64,000 nt of DNA, from assembly GCA_029207755.1 (NCBI GenBank), contig JARCOQ010000016.1, positions 15,273,307 to 15,337,306 on the forward strand, read 5' to 3'. Numbering within the stretch: the first letter of the stretch is position 1; each line of letters begins with the position of its first letter. Of this stretch, positions 1 through 11,970 are shown in pieces. Both the position numbers and the translations under genes were made by a program. The notes below the pieces were generated by a model. The model did not search any database, was not told the DNA's origin, and worked only from the letters and a program-made list of their open reading frames with translations. This stretch comes from Chamaea fasciata. Taxonomy: Eukaryota; Chordata; Aves; Passeriformes; Sylviidae.

Positions 1-2552
1 AAAACCAGGCTGGCATCCTGCCCATCACTCGTCGATAGGAAAAGTTGATGTTGGAAGGGGAATTTTCACATGTAACCTTCCCCTCCCTTCTCTGCCTTCC
101 CTCCGGGGACAGAGGGCTGGAGCGAGGAGCCAGCCCGGAGCCACGCACGCACCCAGCCCCAAACCAGCCTCTTGCCGAGCACGTTCTCTTCCAGCCCAGC
201 TGGTTTTGCTCCCAGCCTGCTCCGTCTGTGCGCATTAAAGCTTTTTCTAGGTCTGAACTGCTTTTGGCAAGCCAGGCTCCTGTTGGTCCCCACCACCCTC
301 CCCATGGCTGCTCCCCCCGATCCGCTCCCCGTCTGGCTCCCGCTCCCCCTCCCCGGTCGAAGCCCTGCCAGGGACATGGCAAATCAGCGCGAAGCCTGCG
401 GGGCAAATCGGTACAAATGAGACCAAGCAAGAGGGTGGGGAGGGACGGCGAGGGGGGGCGATGACTCCTGGGTTGGCGCTTCTGTTCCCGAGTTTGATGT
501 TTCCTGCAAACAACCCTGTAAATGCTCAGGAGTGACTTCGGACATCACCTGCCCCCCGCCTCGGCGGGGTTTGGGGACGCTGGGTCCCAGACTGGGGGGA
601 CAGCCCTCGCCCTGCTCCCACAGGCTCCCCGCAGCCTCCCAGCCCTGAGCAGGGACCCAGCCGGGACAGGGGCCGAGCTGTAAGTCCTGACATTTCAATC
701 TGTTTTGGGGAGGAATGGGGTGGGCGGAGGGTGGAAGGTGCTGGAGGCAGCAGAGGGACTCACTGCGGGTCTGGGCAGGGAACAAAACCCACCACGGACC
801 TGGAGCGGAAAACAATCCCCTGTTAAAAGCTGCCTGCTCCTGCCAGTTTTCCACTCTCCCAAATAAATTTCCAGGCATCTGGCGGTGCCCAGGGAACGCC
901 TGTGCCACGCCACAGGCGGGGGGCTCTGCCAGGAGCAGCAGCCGGTACCCGGAGCGGGGATGTGCAAACCCGCTGGGAGCAGGGAGCCGACTGTTCCCAA
1001 GTGATGCTCCTTGATCCCGCTCTCCGGTCTCTTTGCAAGCCGTGTAACTCCTGATTATTAAAGGCACTTGGCACCGGGGAGGTCATATGGGGCCTTTCTG
1101 CTTGGGTTGCTCTCCTAATGACACGTCCGACTGCCTTCACCGGGGATCTGCTCACGCGAGTCCCTGACAATAGAAAGTTTGTGGAGGATTTTGGATGCTT
1201 TTCCCGTGACCGTGTGGTGGTTGCAGAGGTCTGACTGGTTTCCCCACTGAAAAATGAAAGGATACGTTGGGAAAAAGGAACCAGCCTGGGAGGACACAGA
1301 GGGCAGGTTAATTTTAACATATTTACCTCTCCGTGTTTGGGTAATAATCAAAAAGATCAATGGTTTTCTGCAGGTTTGGAGATGTGATGAGTATTTGTGA
1401 TTGTGAAAAAATACAAACGAGGGGAAGGGGGAAATTTAACAGTAAAACAGTATTATCCTCGTTATCCATATCTTTCCCTCTCTAAATCCTTCTTAAAGGA
1501 AGTGAAAACTAAACTGAGCTGTTGAATTGCCAGAGGAGGTGAGTTACTGAGATGCTTAATGGTGTCAACTAGGAATAAACTTCCTCACGCCAGGGAATGT
1601 GTGTTTGGAGGAATTTTGGCAATTAAATCAAAAGGTCACATAACGAGGAACAGTTCACAGCAGTCAGGGGCTTCTTGAAAAAAGGTAAGGAAATCAGGTC
1701 AGTGAGGCCCAGCTGTGCATCAGGGTGGTGGCAAATCCTGGGACTGGCACAGGGAGAAGTTTCTGGCACTCACTGGATGCTGCTGCTCTGCTCACACTCC
1801 TCCTCCATGGCAAGGATTTGGGCTCCCCTCTAGTGAAAATCTGGGACGGGAGGTTGTGGATGTGTCACCCCTCATTCTCTTAGGTCTTCTCACTTTTTCC
1901 TGGAGATCCCACAGAGTTTCAGAGCGCTGCCCCACCCCGGGGCAGTGGTGAGGGGGGCCCGGTTTGGAAGGGAGATGCAGACAGACCCCTTTCCTGCATA
2001 GGCATCCCGGGGGCTGTCCCAGCGGCTGCTCCCGGCACCATGCGGGCACCCGGGCCCCGCAGGAATGCGGCTGCACGGCCATTCCGCCTCGTCCTGCGGC
2101 ACAGCACAGGTTAACGAGCTGCATTCCCGTTTCCTGCACCAGTTAATAACATCGCTGCCTCCTCCCGGTGGCTTTGCCTCGGGCCCTTGTTACTCCTCCT
2201 GGTCATCCCCCGGCCAGCACAGATCTCGCTGGGCAATTTGAGAGCCAAGTGCTACCTGCCCGCTCGGCGCCCCTGCCTCCAGTCACAGCAACATCCCTCG
2301 GCTCCCGTCCCCGCGCTGCGCCGGGCACTGCCCACCCTGCGGGGCCAGGGGCTGAGCAGCTCAGCCCATTTTGGGGGTGCAATGGAGCTGGAAACACAGG
2401 GAGGATCCCGAGAGGCAGCACCACCCTTGATCTGCATTAAAAACCCAACCAAACACCACCATCAAGTGTCAGGCAGAGGGTAGAGGTACCTGCTGCCCGC
2501 AGGTCAGCCCACAGCACTGCAGAGATTCTTGCCCAAGAATAAATACGTATAA

Positions 2553-2553
<1 letters not shown>

Positions 2554-2608
<55 letters not shown>
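2554..2608. repeat. (TAA)n microsatellite
   Basis: About 18 uninterrupted copies of the trinucleotide TAA/ATA are visible. Similar short AT-rich motifs (AATAAATACG followed by T or A) flank both sides. On the minus strand it reads as a run of Tyr, Ile or Leu codons, which is an artefact and not a protein. Confidence 0.97.
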
Positions 2609-2611
<3 letters not shown>

Positions 2612-4074
2612 CGAATAAAAACGTATCTTGGAGAGAAATCTGCCTGCAAAGAGGCTGCAAAGAGGTGTAGTGCGCTCAGGGTGTGATGTGCTTCCTGATG
2701 TGCTCTGTGTCCCTGCCGAACAGCCTCCTCTGTCCTCTCTGCTGGGAGCAGGATATCCTCCAGGAACAATCTGAGTTCCTCTCCTGAAGGGTTTGTGGGT
2801 GTCCTCGTGTGCTGGCACTGCGCCAGGGTGTCCCATCTCTGTGAGAAGGAGTTCTGCCTGGCAGAGCTTGTCCACATTCCCTGGAGTCCATCCCAACCAG
2901 CTTTTCTGCTCTGCAATTTCCCTGCTGCTCTGAAGCTCTTCCAACCAGCACCAACCAGCACTGGACCATTTCCTCTTCAGATTTTTATTTAGCAGGTGGA
3001 ATTGTTTGTGCTCCTCCAAGGATGGGGAGGGAGAAGCAAGGTCCTACTTAGGACCATTTTGAAATGGATTTTACAGTGGGCTGGATTTCATGGATGTGGT
3101 CGTGAAACTGCACCGGTGTCACCGCCGGATCAGCATATCAAGTCCCCCCTCCCAGTTTGTTTTATTGGCCTTAAACTTAAACATACCAAGTCCTTTAGCA
3201 GGTGGCGGTTCCCTGGTGGCTGGTTAGACCTTGTCGTTATTTAAATGGCTACATCCCAAAATTGCTGGCTGGAGGCAGTGCTGGGAGCTGGCAGGCAGGA
3301 GCAGGGAGCAGCCCATGTCCTCCTGGGTGGGGCCCCAGCATCGCAACAGCCCCCCTTTTCTAGGAGTGGTTGAAATCGTGGCCCAATTTTGCCCATGTTT
3401 TGCTAAAAAGGGACTTGTCCTGTAACTTAGGGGAGGGGGGATCTTTGGGGATTACCCTGGGAGAACAACATTCCAGCCAAGAAAACGGAGCAGTGTACTG
3501 TGCGCAAAGCCAGGTCTGTTCCCTGTGACCCGTGGTCCCCTTTCCTGCCTTTCCCTGCCCACCTGAGCTGACAGGAGAGTCCATGAGGAGGGAGGCAGTG
3601 ACTGTGTCTGCTGGCAGGTCTGGATCCTGAGGGTGTACTGACCAAAGTTCTTTGGCTGTGTGGGGCGATCCCAAATGAGGGCTGGGTGGCGGCCGCCAGC
3701 GAGGCTTTGCTTTGCAAGCCCCTGGGGACACTGACCCAAGTGAGAAAGTCCCAAGAGGGCTGGCTGTGGGCACTTCTAGCTCCATCCCAGTCTCTGCTGA
3801 GATGTGCAGAGGTCCCTGCAGGGACACAACGGTCCCTGGCCCTGCAGCACACACGACTCAGACCCATCAGGGAGCACCCAGAGTGAGCCAGACATAATCT
3901 TGGTCTCTGGGACAGCTGTGAGCCCTCCTTGAAGTCCTTTCCATCTTCAAGGATGGCAAGAAGATGCCAGGGTGAATTTACTGGGGGCAAATCTTGCCAG
4001 AGCAGCACAACCGCCCACTGTGAGGAGAGGACTGGCTGCCAGAACAGGGGAGGGAAAGGAATCCAGTTTAAGTG

Positions 4075-4285
4075 ACCTTAGCATGGCCCCTGACACAGTC
4101 TCCTGCAGTGTCCTCAGGGCCAAACTGGAAATGTAAAGAGAAGGTGGGTCAAAAACTGGCTGGAGTGCCAGGCTCAATGGGCTGTGCAAGGTGCAGCTCC
4201 CAGCTGGAGAAAGGGAATAGCAAAGTCCTGCATTTGGGATGCAGTAACCCCCTGCCGCAGGGCACGTCCTGGCAAATGGGCTAAA
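4075..4285 (+). mobile_element. CR1-like LINE remnant (reverse-transcriptase part)
   Basis: The + strand keeps pieces typical of the CR1 ORF2 reverse transcriptase. One piece resembles DTVSCSVL followed by VKNWL, and a later one reads LEKGNSKVLHLGCSNP, close to the family's conserved KVLHLG segment. The two pieces are closer together than in an intact element, so there is an internal deletion, and the frame is broken. This is an old, inactive copy. It is the only retroelement I recognise in the first 18 kb. The edges are approximate. Confidence 0.6.
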
Positions 4286-7200
4286 AAGTAGCTCCGCAGG
4301 AAAGGAGCCACATCTAAGACACAAGCAGAGCCAGAACCTTGACTGCCAGGATCTGGACCAAGAGAGGAGAGGATGGGAAAGGCTCTGAAGATAGCAGGAA
4401 GAATGGAGACAGGGAAGGGTGAGGGAAATGGTTGGGATGTCCTTGTGCAAGGCTCCTCTCCTGTAGCAAAGGACAAGTGAGGACAGACACAGCAATGGGC
4501 ACATCCAGGAGCAGGAGAGGGCTGGGCTGCAAGGCAGGAGGGGGCAGGCAGAGGAGGGGTGAAGACTCCCTCCTTCTGTCCCCAGAGAATATCGAGTGGA
4601 TTTGAGCTGCAAGAAGGTGCGTCTTCTGGTGGAAAGATGGAGAGTGATTTGGTGGAGCAGGACACCCGAGCAGAAAATACAAGAACAGCAGGTGGGAGAG
4701 AGCTCAGGGTGTGAGCAAGGTTGTACCAATATGGGAACCCATGGCCATTTTTGTGTCTCGGAGACACAAAAAGAGCTGGGCTGTGCCACGCCAGGAAAAG
4801 CAAAACGGACGAGATCTCCTTCCTTTCTTATCATTCCCATCCCCAGGGCATTTATGGAACATGAACTGTCCAAGGATAAATGTAAAGTGGAGGAGAACAT
4901 TTCTAGTATGAGGAACTGGGCTGTAGAAGCTTGGGGAGTCTCAGGGAGCCTTTGAGCTGGTCAAGGGGTGACTAAATACACCTCAGTGTATGACAGAGCC
5001 CATTGCTTTGCAGGGGAGGTGGCAGAGTCCTTACCCAGTCCTTACCCAGACTGGGGATCTGTGCTCGTGTGGGCAGAGAGATGATCTAACCTCTGTGTCT
5101 ATGCTGAGGACACCCATGTGGTTTGGAGAAGTGGATTTTGGTAATCAGAGCAGAGTTGAGCCCCACACTGCCAGTCTTGGAGTGCTGCTGGTGTGCCACA
5201 GCGTACAGAGGGGACAGGTGCCAGTGACCAGAAAGGGATTCTGGAGATTGCCACCATCCCCAGAGGTCCTCCAGATGGAAGGCTGAAAGGGAACCCCCCA
5301 GTGCAGGTGGTCACAGGCAGTGGGATCCATCCCTGCTGGCTGTCACACCAGCAGGAAAAGGAGAAACTTGTAAGTGGGGAAAGGAATTTTGGAGGTCACA
5401 GAAACTGGAAGAAGCTATGGATTTTTTTTTCTGGAAACAGGAGAGCCCTGCACATTACAAGCATGACACAGACTTTAGCACAAAGGATGGCAGACCTACA
5501 TTCCTCTTCCGGCTGCACACACTTCTTAAGCCCCCCAAGTTCTCTCCAGCTGTCCATCATCTTCCCATGCTCACCATGCCAGCCCGGACACCACCTCCTC
5601 TGCACAGCCCTTCGTGCCCACCACACTGTTGATCCTCCTGAGTTGCACAGACACTTTCCCCTCTATCCAGCTGCACATTTTCATTCAGACACTGATGATG
5701 TCTTAAAAATTTGGAGATCATTTTGGCAATGAGCTGCTGATTCCATGGCTAGGAGCCTGTGGTCTCCTGAGGCTCCATTAGCAGGTAGAGGGAGGTGGAG
5801 GAAGATGTAGGAAGCTCCCACAGTGGGGCTGAGGCAGAAGCTTTGCAGGTGGTTGATATAATGAGGAGAGACAGTCTTATATCTCCTCACCAGGACCTGC
5901 CTCTTCCCCCGAAGGGTTTGCAGCAGGAAAGGCTGTGGGAGGAAAGTCTTTTGCGATGGAGGACCCTCACGTCTCTGGAGAGTAGCCTGGAGGCTGTGAC
6001 GGCCTGATCTCATCTCTCAAGGAGCCTGTGAGTTGTGCTGTGAGTGTCACAGGCAGACGATGATGACTCCAGCCCTTTGCCACTTGGTTGAATGCTTTTC
6101 ACGGGGTGTTGGGGTTGCCACAGGGAGCCTTCAGGCCAACTTTTTGTGGGTGGAGGCTAGAGGAGAGGTCAGAGACATAGCAACACTTCTTGAGCAAGTG
6201 CACAAATGGGAGAAGATTTGACCCAAAATGAGGCAAAACTTTACATGTGGAGGGGCTGTGACTACAGGGAGTACACTCATCATCTGGCAGAAGGACACCC
6301 CAAGGCCAGGCAGGAAATGCCAGACAACCTGCACACCCAAAGGAAGCAATACTCACAAAGGTGGACCCATGCCAAATCTGGGCTGGGGTTTGGGTCTCAC
6401 CAAAATCCACCTAAGCTTTCCCTACCAGAAACTCCAGATCCCTCCAAACGCTGGAAACCCAAAGGCCAGGAAACCAAATGCTGTCAGATTTGTAGACCAT
6501 GACTCTGACTTCGTCTTGCCCCTGGGATGTGAAACACATGGTTTGGTGAGCCCACATATGGAGACACAGAAGCGGTGATGAAGAACTCTCTGAGCAGCAG
6601 AGCCACACTGAGCTACAGGACGTGGGCCACAGCCTCTGGCCTTGGACACGAAGAGGTGGTGGGTGGGCACACACGGAAAGATTGACTGTTTGGAGGAGAC
6701 AGGAAACCCCAGTTCTTCTGAAGACGTGGTTTTGGGAAGAGATTTTGGTGCAACAATTGAGATCAAGATGGAGGAGGGCACAGCTCGAGGTGGGAATAGT
6801 TTCAAAGCTGCTGATGTAAGGACCCAGAGGCAGAGGTGGTGGGCCGGCCTCACACAGGCACTCACCCAGCAGCTGTACAGGGTGAGGCTGGGGAGGTGCA
6901 GAGCTCCCAGCTCCACCAGCCCCGCTTCCCTCCTCCTAACGAGTGCCTGCTGCTTTGCCATGGCAAACTGCCTTCATCCCAGCTCCGATAAACGCTTAAA
7001 AGCTCAAATCACACAACTCCAGGCTATGAAAACGAAAAGGGACCCGATAGCCGCTAATAGCCGAGCAGCCCCTGCGGCAAAAGCGTGTAGTGTAGGGAAA
7101 GTGGTTTGCATTGATCAGCGGCTCCCGGCCCAGCCGCTCCCCTCCCGCCGAGCTGCCCGGCTGCTCCAGTCACGGCGCTGGGGAAAACGGGATAAAACCC

Positions 7201-10200
7201 CACGGGAATTTCCAGAAAGGCGGAATCCGGATAATGGCAGGGGCAGGAAGGTTTGTGGGGTTGGAGTGACATCCCATCAAAGGGCCATCCTTCTGCTCCA
7301 CACTGTCCTGTTCCGGCATAATCACCAGGGCAATGCATCCCTGGATGACAAACAGCAATGCCAGGGCCACACAGCCTGGAGTGATGCTGAGCCCTGAGAA
7401 ATGAGTGGCCTGGACAGCCTGGAAGGAAGCAACTGGTGGATGTAGGAGCAGGGAAGAGTTGTCCTGTGCTGGGTACTGGGTGTGCAGGACACCACCAATG
7501 AAATCTCACCTGTGGAGGGTAGAACCAGCTTGTAAGAGACCACAGGAATCCTCAGCTGCAGCGGAAGGTGCAAGGCAGCAGGTTCATCACAACACTGACT
7601 GGAGAAGAACTTCAGTGCCTTTCTTGAGCCTATTCCTCCATGCCATGTCCTACAGCCATCTGGGAAAGGTTGAGGGCAGCCAATTTCCATGGGAGCGTTG
7701 CAGCTCCCTGGCAGCCTCCGAGTCAGCAACTGGAGCACTTGGAGGTCAGCAGCAAAGAAAGGACATCAGTTTGAGAGACAGAGTCTTTGTTCCGGTCAGA
7801 AAAGCTCTTGGGAGTCTGCAAAAGCAGATAGGGCAAGTTCCCATGCCCACCTATGGTCAGAGAGAGTTTGTATTGGTACAGGAAGCCCTCTGGTCTGGGT
7901 CCCTTCCTGCAAGTAGCTGCCACACACCCAGGAGCAGGCTCAGGGAAGGGGATGGGATCTGGAAGGGTTTGGCCCTGTGTCCAGCTTCAGCCTGGAAAGG
8001 AGACGGTGAAACATGGGTGTGGTGGTGAACCATGTGTCTGGAGGGTGGACAGGGACTGTGGTTGCTGCTACTACCAGTCAAAGAATTGGGGGGCATCAAA
8101 TGAGACTTGTGAGGACAAGCTGGAGGATGAAGCTCTGAGTGGTGTGCCAAGAACTCCCTGCAGCAGCATGCTTCAGGGGCCTAAACACTTCCACAGCTTC
8201 CAGAGAAGCTCCTGCAGATTCAGAGTGGGGATGCGCATTCTTTGTGCTGCATCCAGTGGCACCCGGTCTGCTGGCATGGCTGATGGGTTAGGAAAATTGG
8301 AGCAGTACCATTGATGCTTGTCCTACGTCCTGGAAATATAGTTTTGGCTGTTATTTGAGACATGAGCTGGATGGACAACTGAGGTGCTTGATGGACAACT
8401 GAGCTCAGCCACCCCAATGGCTGTGTGCCCCTCACTGCATCCCTGTGCCTGGAGAACAGGCTGGGATTTTTTAAGTACTGGAGCACCAGGGACCACAGAT
8501 CTCTTTCGTGGGCATCTCTCTCTTCTTTCTTCCCTTTGTCTCTCCTTCTCTTTCTTCTCCCCTTGCCATCGGCTCCCTCCATCGGAGCGTGCCCCTCTCC
8601 CCTCGGCAGTCCCGGGGAGGAGAGCGGGGATGCTGCAATTCCCAGGCACAGGTGCGCGGTCCCCGCCGCGCGCTGCCCCCAGGCACGGCCCCCACCGCCG
8701 CAGCTGACAGCCCACTGGAAATAATGTGTTGTGGCAGAGAGAGACTCAGCAGACCACGAAGATCTGCTGGTGCGGGAACTGCTCAGCAACCAGGAGCCAC
8801 AACGCCTGTCTCCCGGCTCCGCGGGGCCTGAGCCGGCTCTGGGGATGCCTCCGCTCCGCCGGAGCCTGCCTGCCTCACACGCAGGGCACTTCCCCACTCT
8901 CCCAGTTTTCCTCTTTGCTCTTTCCCCTCCTTGCTGTTCCTCTCTGCAGCGTTAAGGATGTGAAAGCAGCCGAGCTGCCTGTCCTTACACGGGACACCTC
9001 TCTGCCATCCTCTGCACCACCGGGCACAGAAGGGGAACAAACGGCTCTCGCAGCAGCCTTGGAGGAGGAGGATCAGGTGTGCAGGAATGGAACAACCAGT
9101 TCCAGTCTTCCAGCAAAGATTTAATCTGCCTCTGGCACATAAACAGCAAATGTTTGTTCAACTGACCTGCAAACAGGCGACGTGCATCGCAGCAGGGCCA
9201 AGGCGCCCAGCTCCCCGCTGCGCCACTCTTGGTTTCTTGCCCTCTAGCAGGGTGACATGGGGCAGGGGACCAGGGACAAGCAGGTGCTGGATGCTCAGGG
9301 CTCCCCAGGCTTAGGGGCTGGAGCCAGGGAGTGATGCTTGGAGGGGCCCCATCCTGCCCAGCTGCTGCTGCATCCCTTCTGCTCCCCTGGGCAGTGCAGC
9401 GTGTGTGGAGCTCTCACACTCACAGGCGTGACGCACACACAACGTGGCTGATGGCTGAAGGACCAAGCATGTCCCCGCGGGCAGGCTGGGACTGCTGAGG
9501 TGAACCTGCAGGTGGGAGGCCCCAGGCTCTGCCCACACATCCCATTGTGATGGGAGAAATCAGCCTGGGCTGCTGTAGTTCAGGGCTGCACCCCCGGGGC
9601 TCCCCTCCACATCCCAGGGGACGCGGGTTCGTTACAAGGGGATGTTTTGTGCCTATTTTCTGCATGAGCAGATCTTAATGGCAGGGTCGACTACCAGCTC
9701 AGCCCACAACTTGGGCATGCAGGGGGTTGTCCCCCAGCCCTGCCTGCAGCTCAGCCTACCCCTGGGAAAGTCACAGTATGGCTCATTTCCTGTCCCCATG
9801 GCAGGTGGGAGATACTCCACTGTTTGATATCAAACTTCCGAAAGGAATTTGAAAGGGTTCTATGCAGGTAATTCTATCACACAAATGTTCTCACTGTGCT
9901 CCCAGGGGAAGGGGATGCCCCTAGGTCCCCGTGGTGAGGTGAGTGGGTACCAGAGCATGGGAGCATCCTTCAGCCCAGCATAGCCACTGCACGGGTCTGG
10001 TGGGACTGTCCCCAGGGCCGCTGGTATTGCAGGCTGCAGCCAGAGCATCCCTGTGTACCTGGAGCAAGATGATCAGGGAAAAATGCACGGGGTTGTGGGC
10101 TGCAGGTGAGAGACCAGCCCCAAGGTGTGGGCTCACCAAGGGGAGCAGGAGGAATGCCATCCAGCTGTGGGAGGGGGGCACTCTCTTGGGGCCACGTGGC

Positions 10201-11878
10201 AATCCATCCTCTGGTGTACTGCTGCTGCAGGGGCCCCTTCCCTGCCCATCCCACTCTGATCCCAGCCCCTTGGCACCGTTGTGCCGATCCCCCTGCCCTG
10301 GGAGCTGCAATCATCTCCCCCAGCCCTGCAGGGAAGCCCCCAGACTGTGTGCAGGGGGATGTGGGCTATGGCTAGGCACACTCCAGGCTGCTGGGGAGCA
10401 GGGCCCGTTGCAGGGGCTGTCAGGTTCTTGAGCCACTGCCTGGGCCTGCCCCCAGGCAACTCCCTGTCCCAGCTGCCCAAAGTTGCAGAGACACATGCTG
10501 TTTCCTTTCCAGTCCTCCAAATCTTGTCTCCTTCTTCCCAGAAGCCAGGGAGCAGATTTTTCCCCAAATGGCTCCAGCTGCCACATTGGTGCCAATCTGG
10601 AGCTGCTTCTGGCCTTCTCCTTTCTGGGGTCTGCATTCCCATACCAGCCTGGCTGCAGCATCTCTGGGGCAGAGCTCTGCCCTGGGACCTGATACATGAG
10701 GGAAGGGTTTGGCCCCTGAGAAATGAGCCCCAGACACACAGAATGAGCCCTCGAATTCACTACTCTCCCCAGGAGAAGCTAGCAAGTCCCTCCAGAGCAA
10801 AGCAGTGTCTGGAGGGGTGACGGCAATTGCATCAGTGTTGGGTGCCCTGTGACTGCTTGGCCATCTGTGAAGGAGCCCAGTTTCATGACACTGGTGCCTG
10901 TGCAGGTCTGGCTCCTCTGTGAGATGAGGAGTGGGGGGGCTGTGCCCTCTGTCCATCTCAGAGCTGGTGGGGGCCAGGCTGTAGGACAGGCATGACACTG
11001 CTGTCCCCAGGGAGCTTGTGGTGGGAAGCACAGAGAGGGCAGCCCAGTGTCAGAGTCCTGCAGGAGATATTGCCTGGACATTTTGATCTTGGCATCACCT
11101 GGAAGTGGGAGAGGCGTAGTTTAGCCTGGATTGGTTTTCCATGCCAGATTATCCCAGTTTTGTCACAGGACAGTGTCAGTCCCAGGGGCCATGGAGGCTG
11201 GACTGCTTTTCCAGCAGTACCACCAGGTTACAGGCAGTCAGTCTGCAGCCTCTCCCATCCAGTCCATGCATCCTACTGCCCTCTTTGCACCTTGATCACA
11301 AATTCACATGCAGGGCTGCAGGTATCACATTTAGCTCAGCTCTGCAGCAGTTTTGGTGCCAGGGCTTTGGAACACCTTGGTAGGTTCTGGCACTGCCGTG
11401 CCCTAAATGAGTCCAAATGAGCAAAGCCAAATGAGTCCATGCCCAGTGTGGTATTGGGGCTGCTGAATCTTTTCTCTTTTATCCCCTGCCCTCAGCAGGG
11501 AAATGGTCCCTAAGCTGGGCTGGGGCTGCCCCAGAGAGGCTCTGGCTGGCCAGGCAGGTCACCTGGGCACCTCAATGTCAGTTGGAGGTGGTTTAGCTCC
11601 AACGCCTTTAATAGTGTTTGTTTTCCTTTTCCTCTGGGATGGTTTGAGAGAAGAGGGTCAATAATGGGATCGGTGTATACAGGCATACCTGCAGGGTTTG
11701 GGCAAAAATTCCATCACTGGCCTGGGTTTAAATCTCAAACCTGGGAGCTCTGTACTGTGGTTCCAGAAGCTCCACTCTCTGGGGCCCCACTCTCTGGGGC
11801 CAGGAGGTGCCCAGAGAGCAGAGCCATCTCCCTGGGAGCTGCAGGCACAGCTCACCACCTCCATGCTGTCTCTCTTCC

Positions 11879-11880
11879 AG
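11879..11880 (+). other. PRR35: Splice acceptor before the PRR35 first coding exon
   Basis: A pyrimidine-rich tract (CTGTCTCTCTTCCAG) ends at 11880, 90 bases before the chosen ATG. This suggests that at least one non-coding exon lies upstream. That upstream exon could not be located. Confidence 0.6.
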
Positions 11881-11970
11881 GGCACACTGTGCTTCCCAGA
11901 GAGGCGTGGGAAGATTCACCTGCTGTGCCCCTCCATTCCCACCAGAAGCCATCTCCAGGCAGCCTCCACC

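Larger units (their letters stand above)
1..11880. other. Non-coding region upstream of PRR35
   Basis: I see no coding exon in this stretch that resembles a known protein. Open frames exist on both strands, but they are low-complexity (Pro, Ser, Gly, Arg rich), overlap one another and lack a run of plausible exons. It holds a TAA microsatellite near 2.58 kb and a CR1 reverse-transcriptase remnant near 4.2 kb. Sequence that is richer in CpG occurs around 7.04-7.2 kb and 8.56-8.87 kb and could be regulatory or contain a non-coding first exon of PRR35. CAPN15, which precedes PRR35 in mammals, is not recognisable here. The rest shows nothing I can name. Confidence 0.6.

Noticed and set aside
2437..3019. 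Minus-strand frames with poly-Tyr, poly-Ile or poly-Leu runs
   Set aside because: They come from reading the TAA microsatellite in its three frames.
3947..4900. 317-codon minus-strand open frame
   Set aside because: It runs antisense across the CR1 reverse-transcriptase remnant and is rich in Ser, Leu, Cys and Pro, with no domain or exon pattern. It is best explained as a chance frame.
11698..11970. Upstream extension of PRR35 to an ATG at 11698
   Set aside because: The extension crosses the splice acceptor at 11880, has no similarity to PRR35, and the family's N-terminus begins at 11971.
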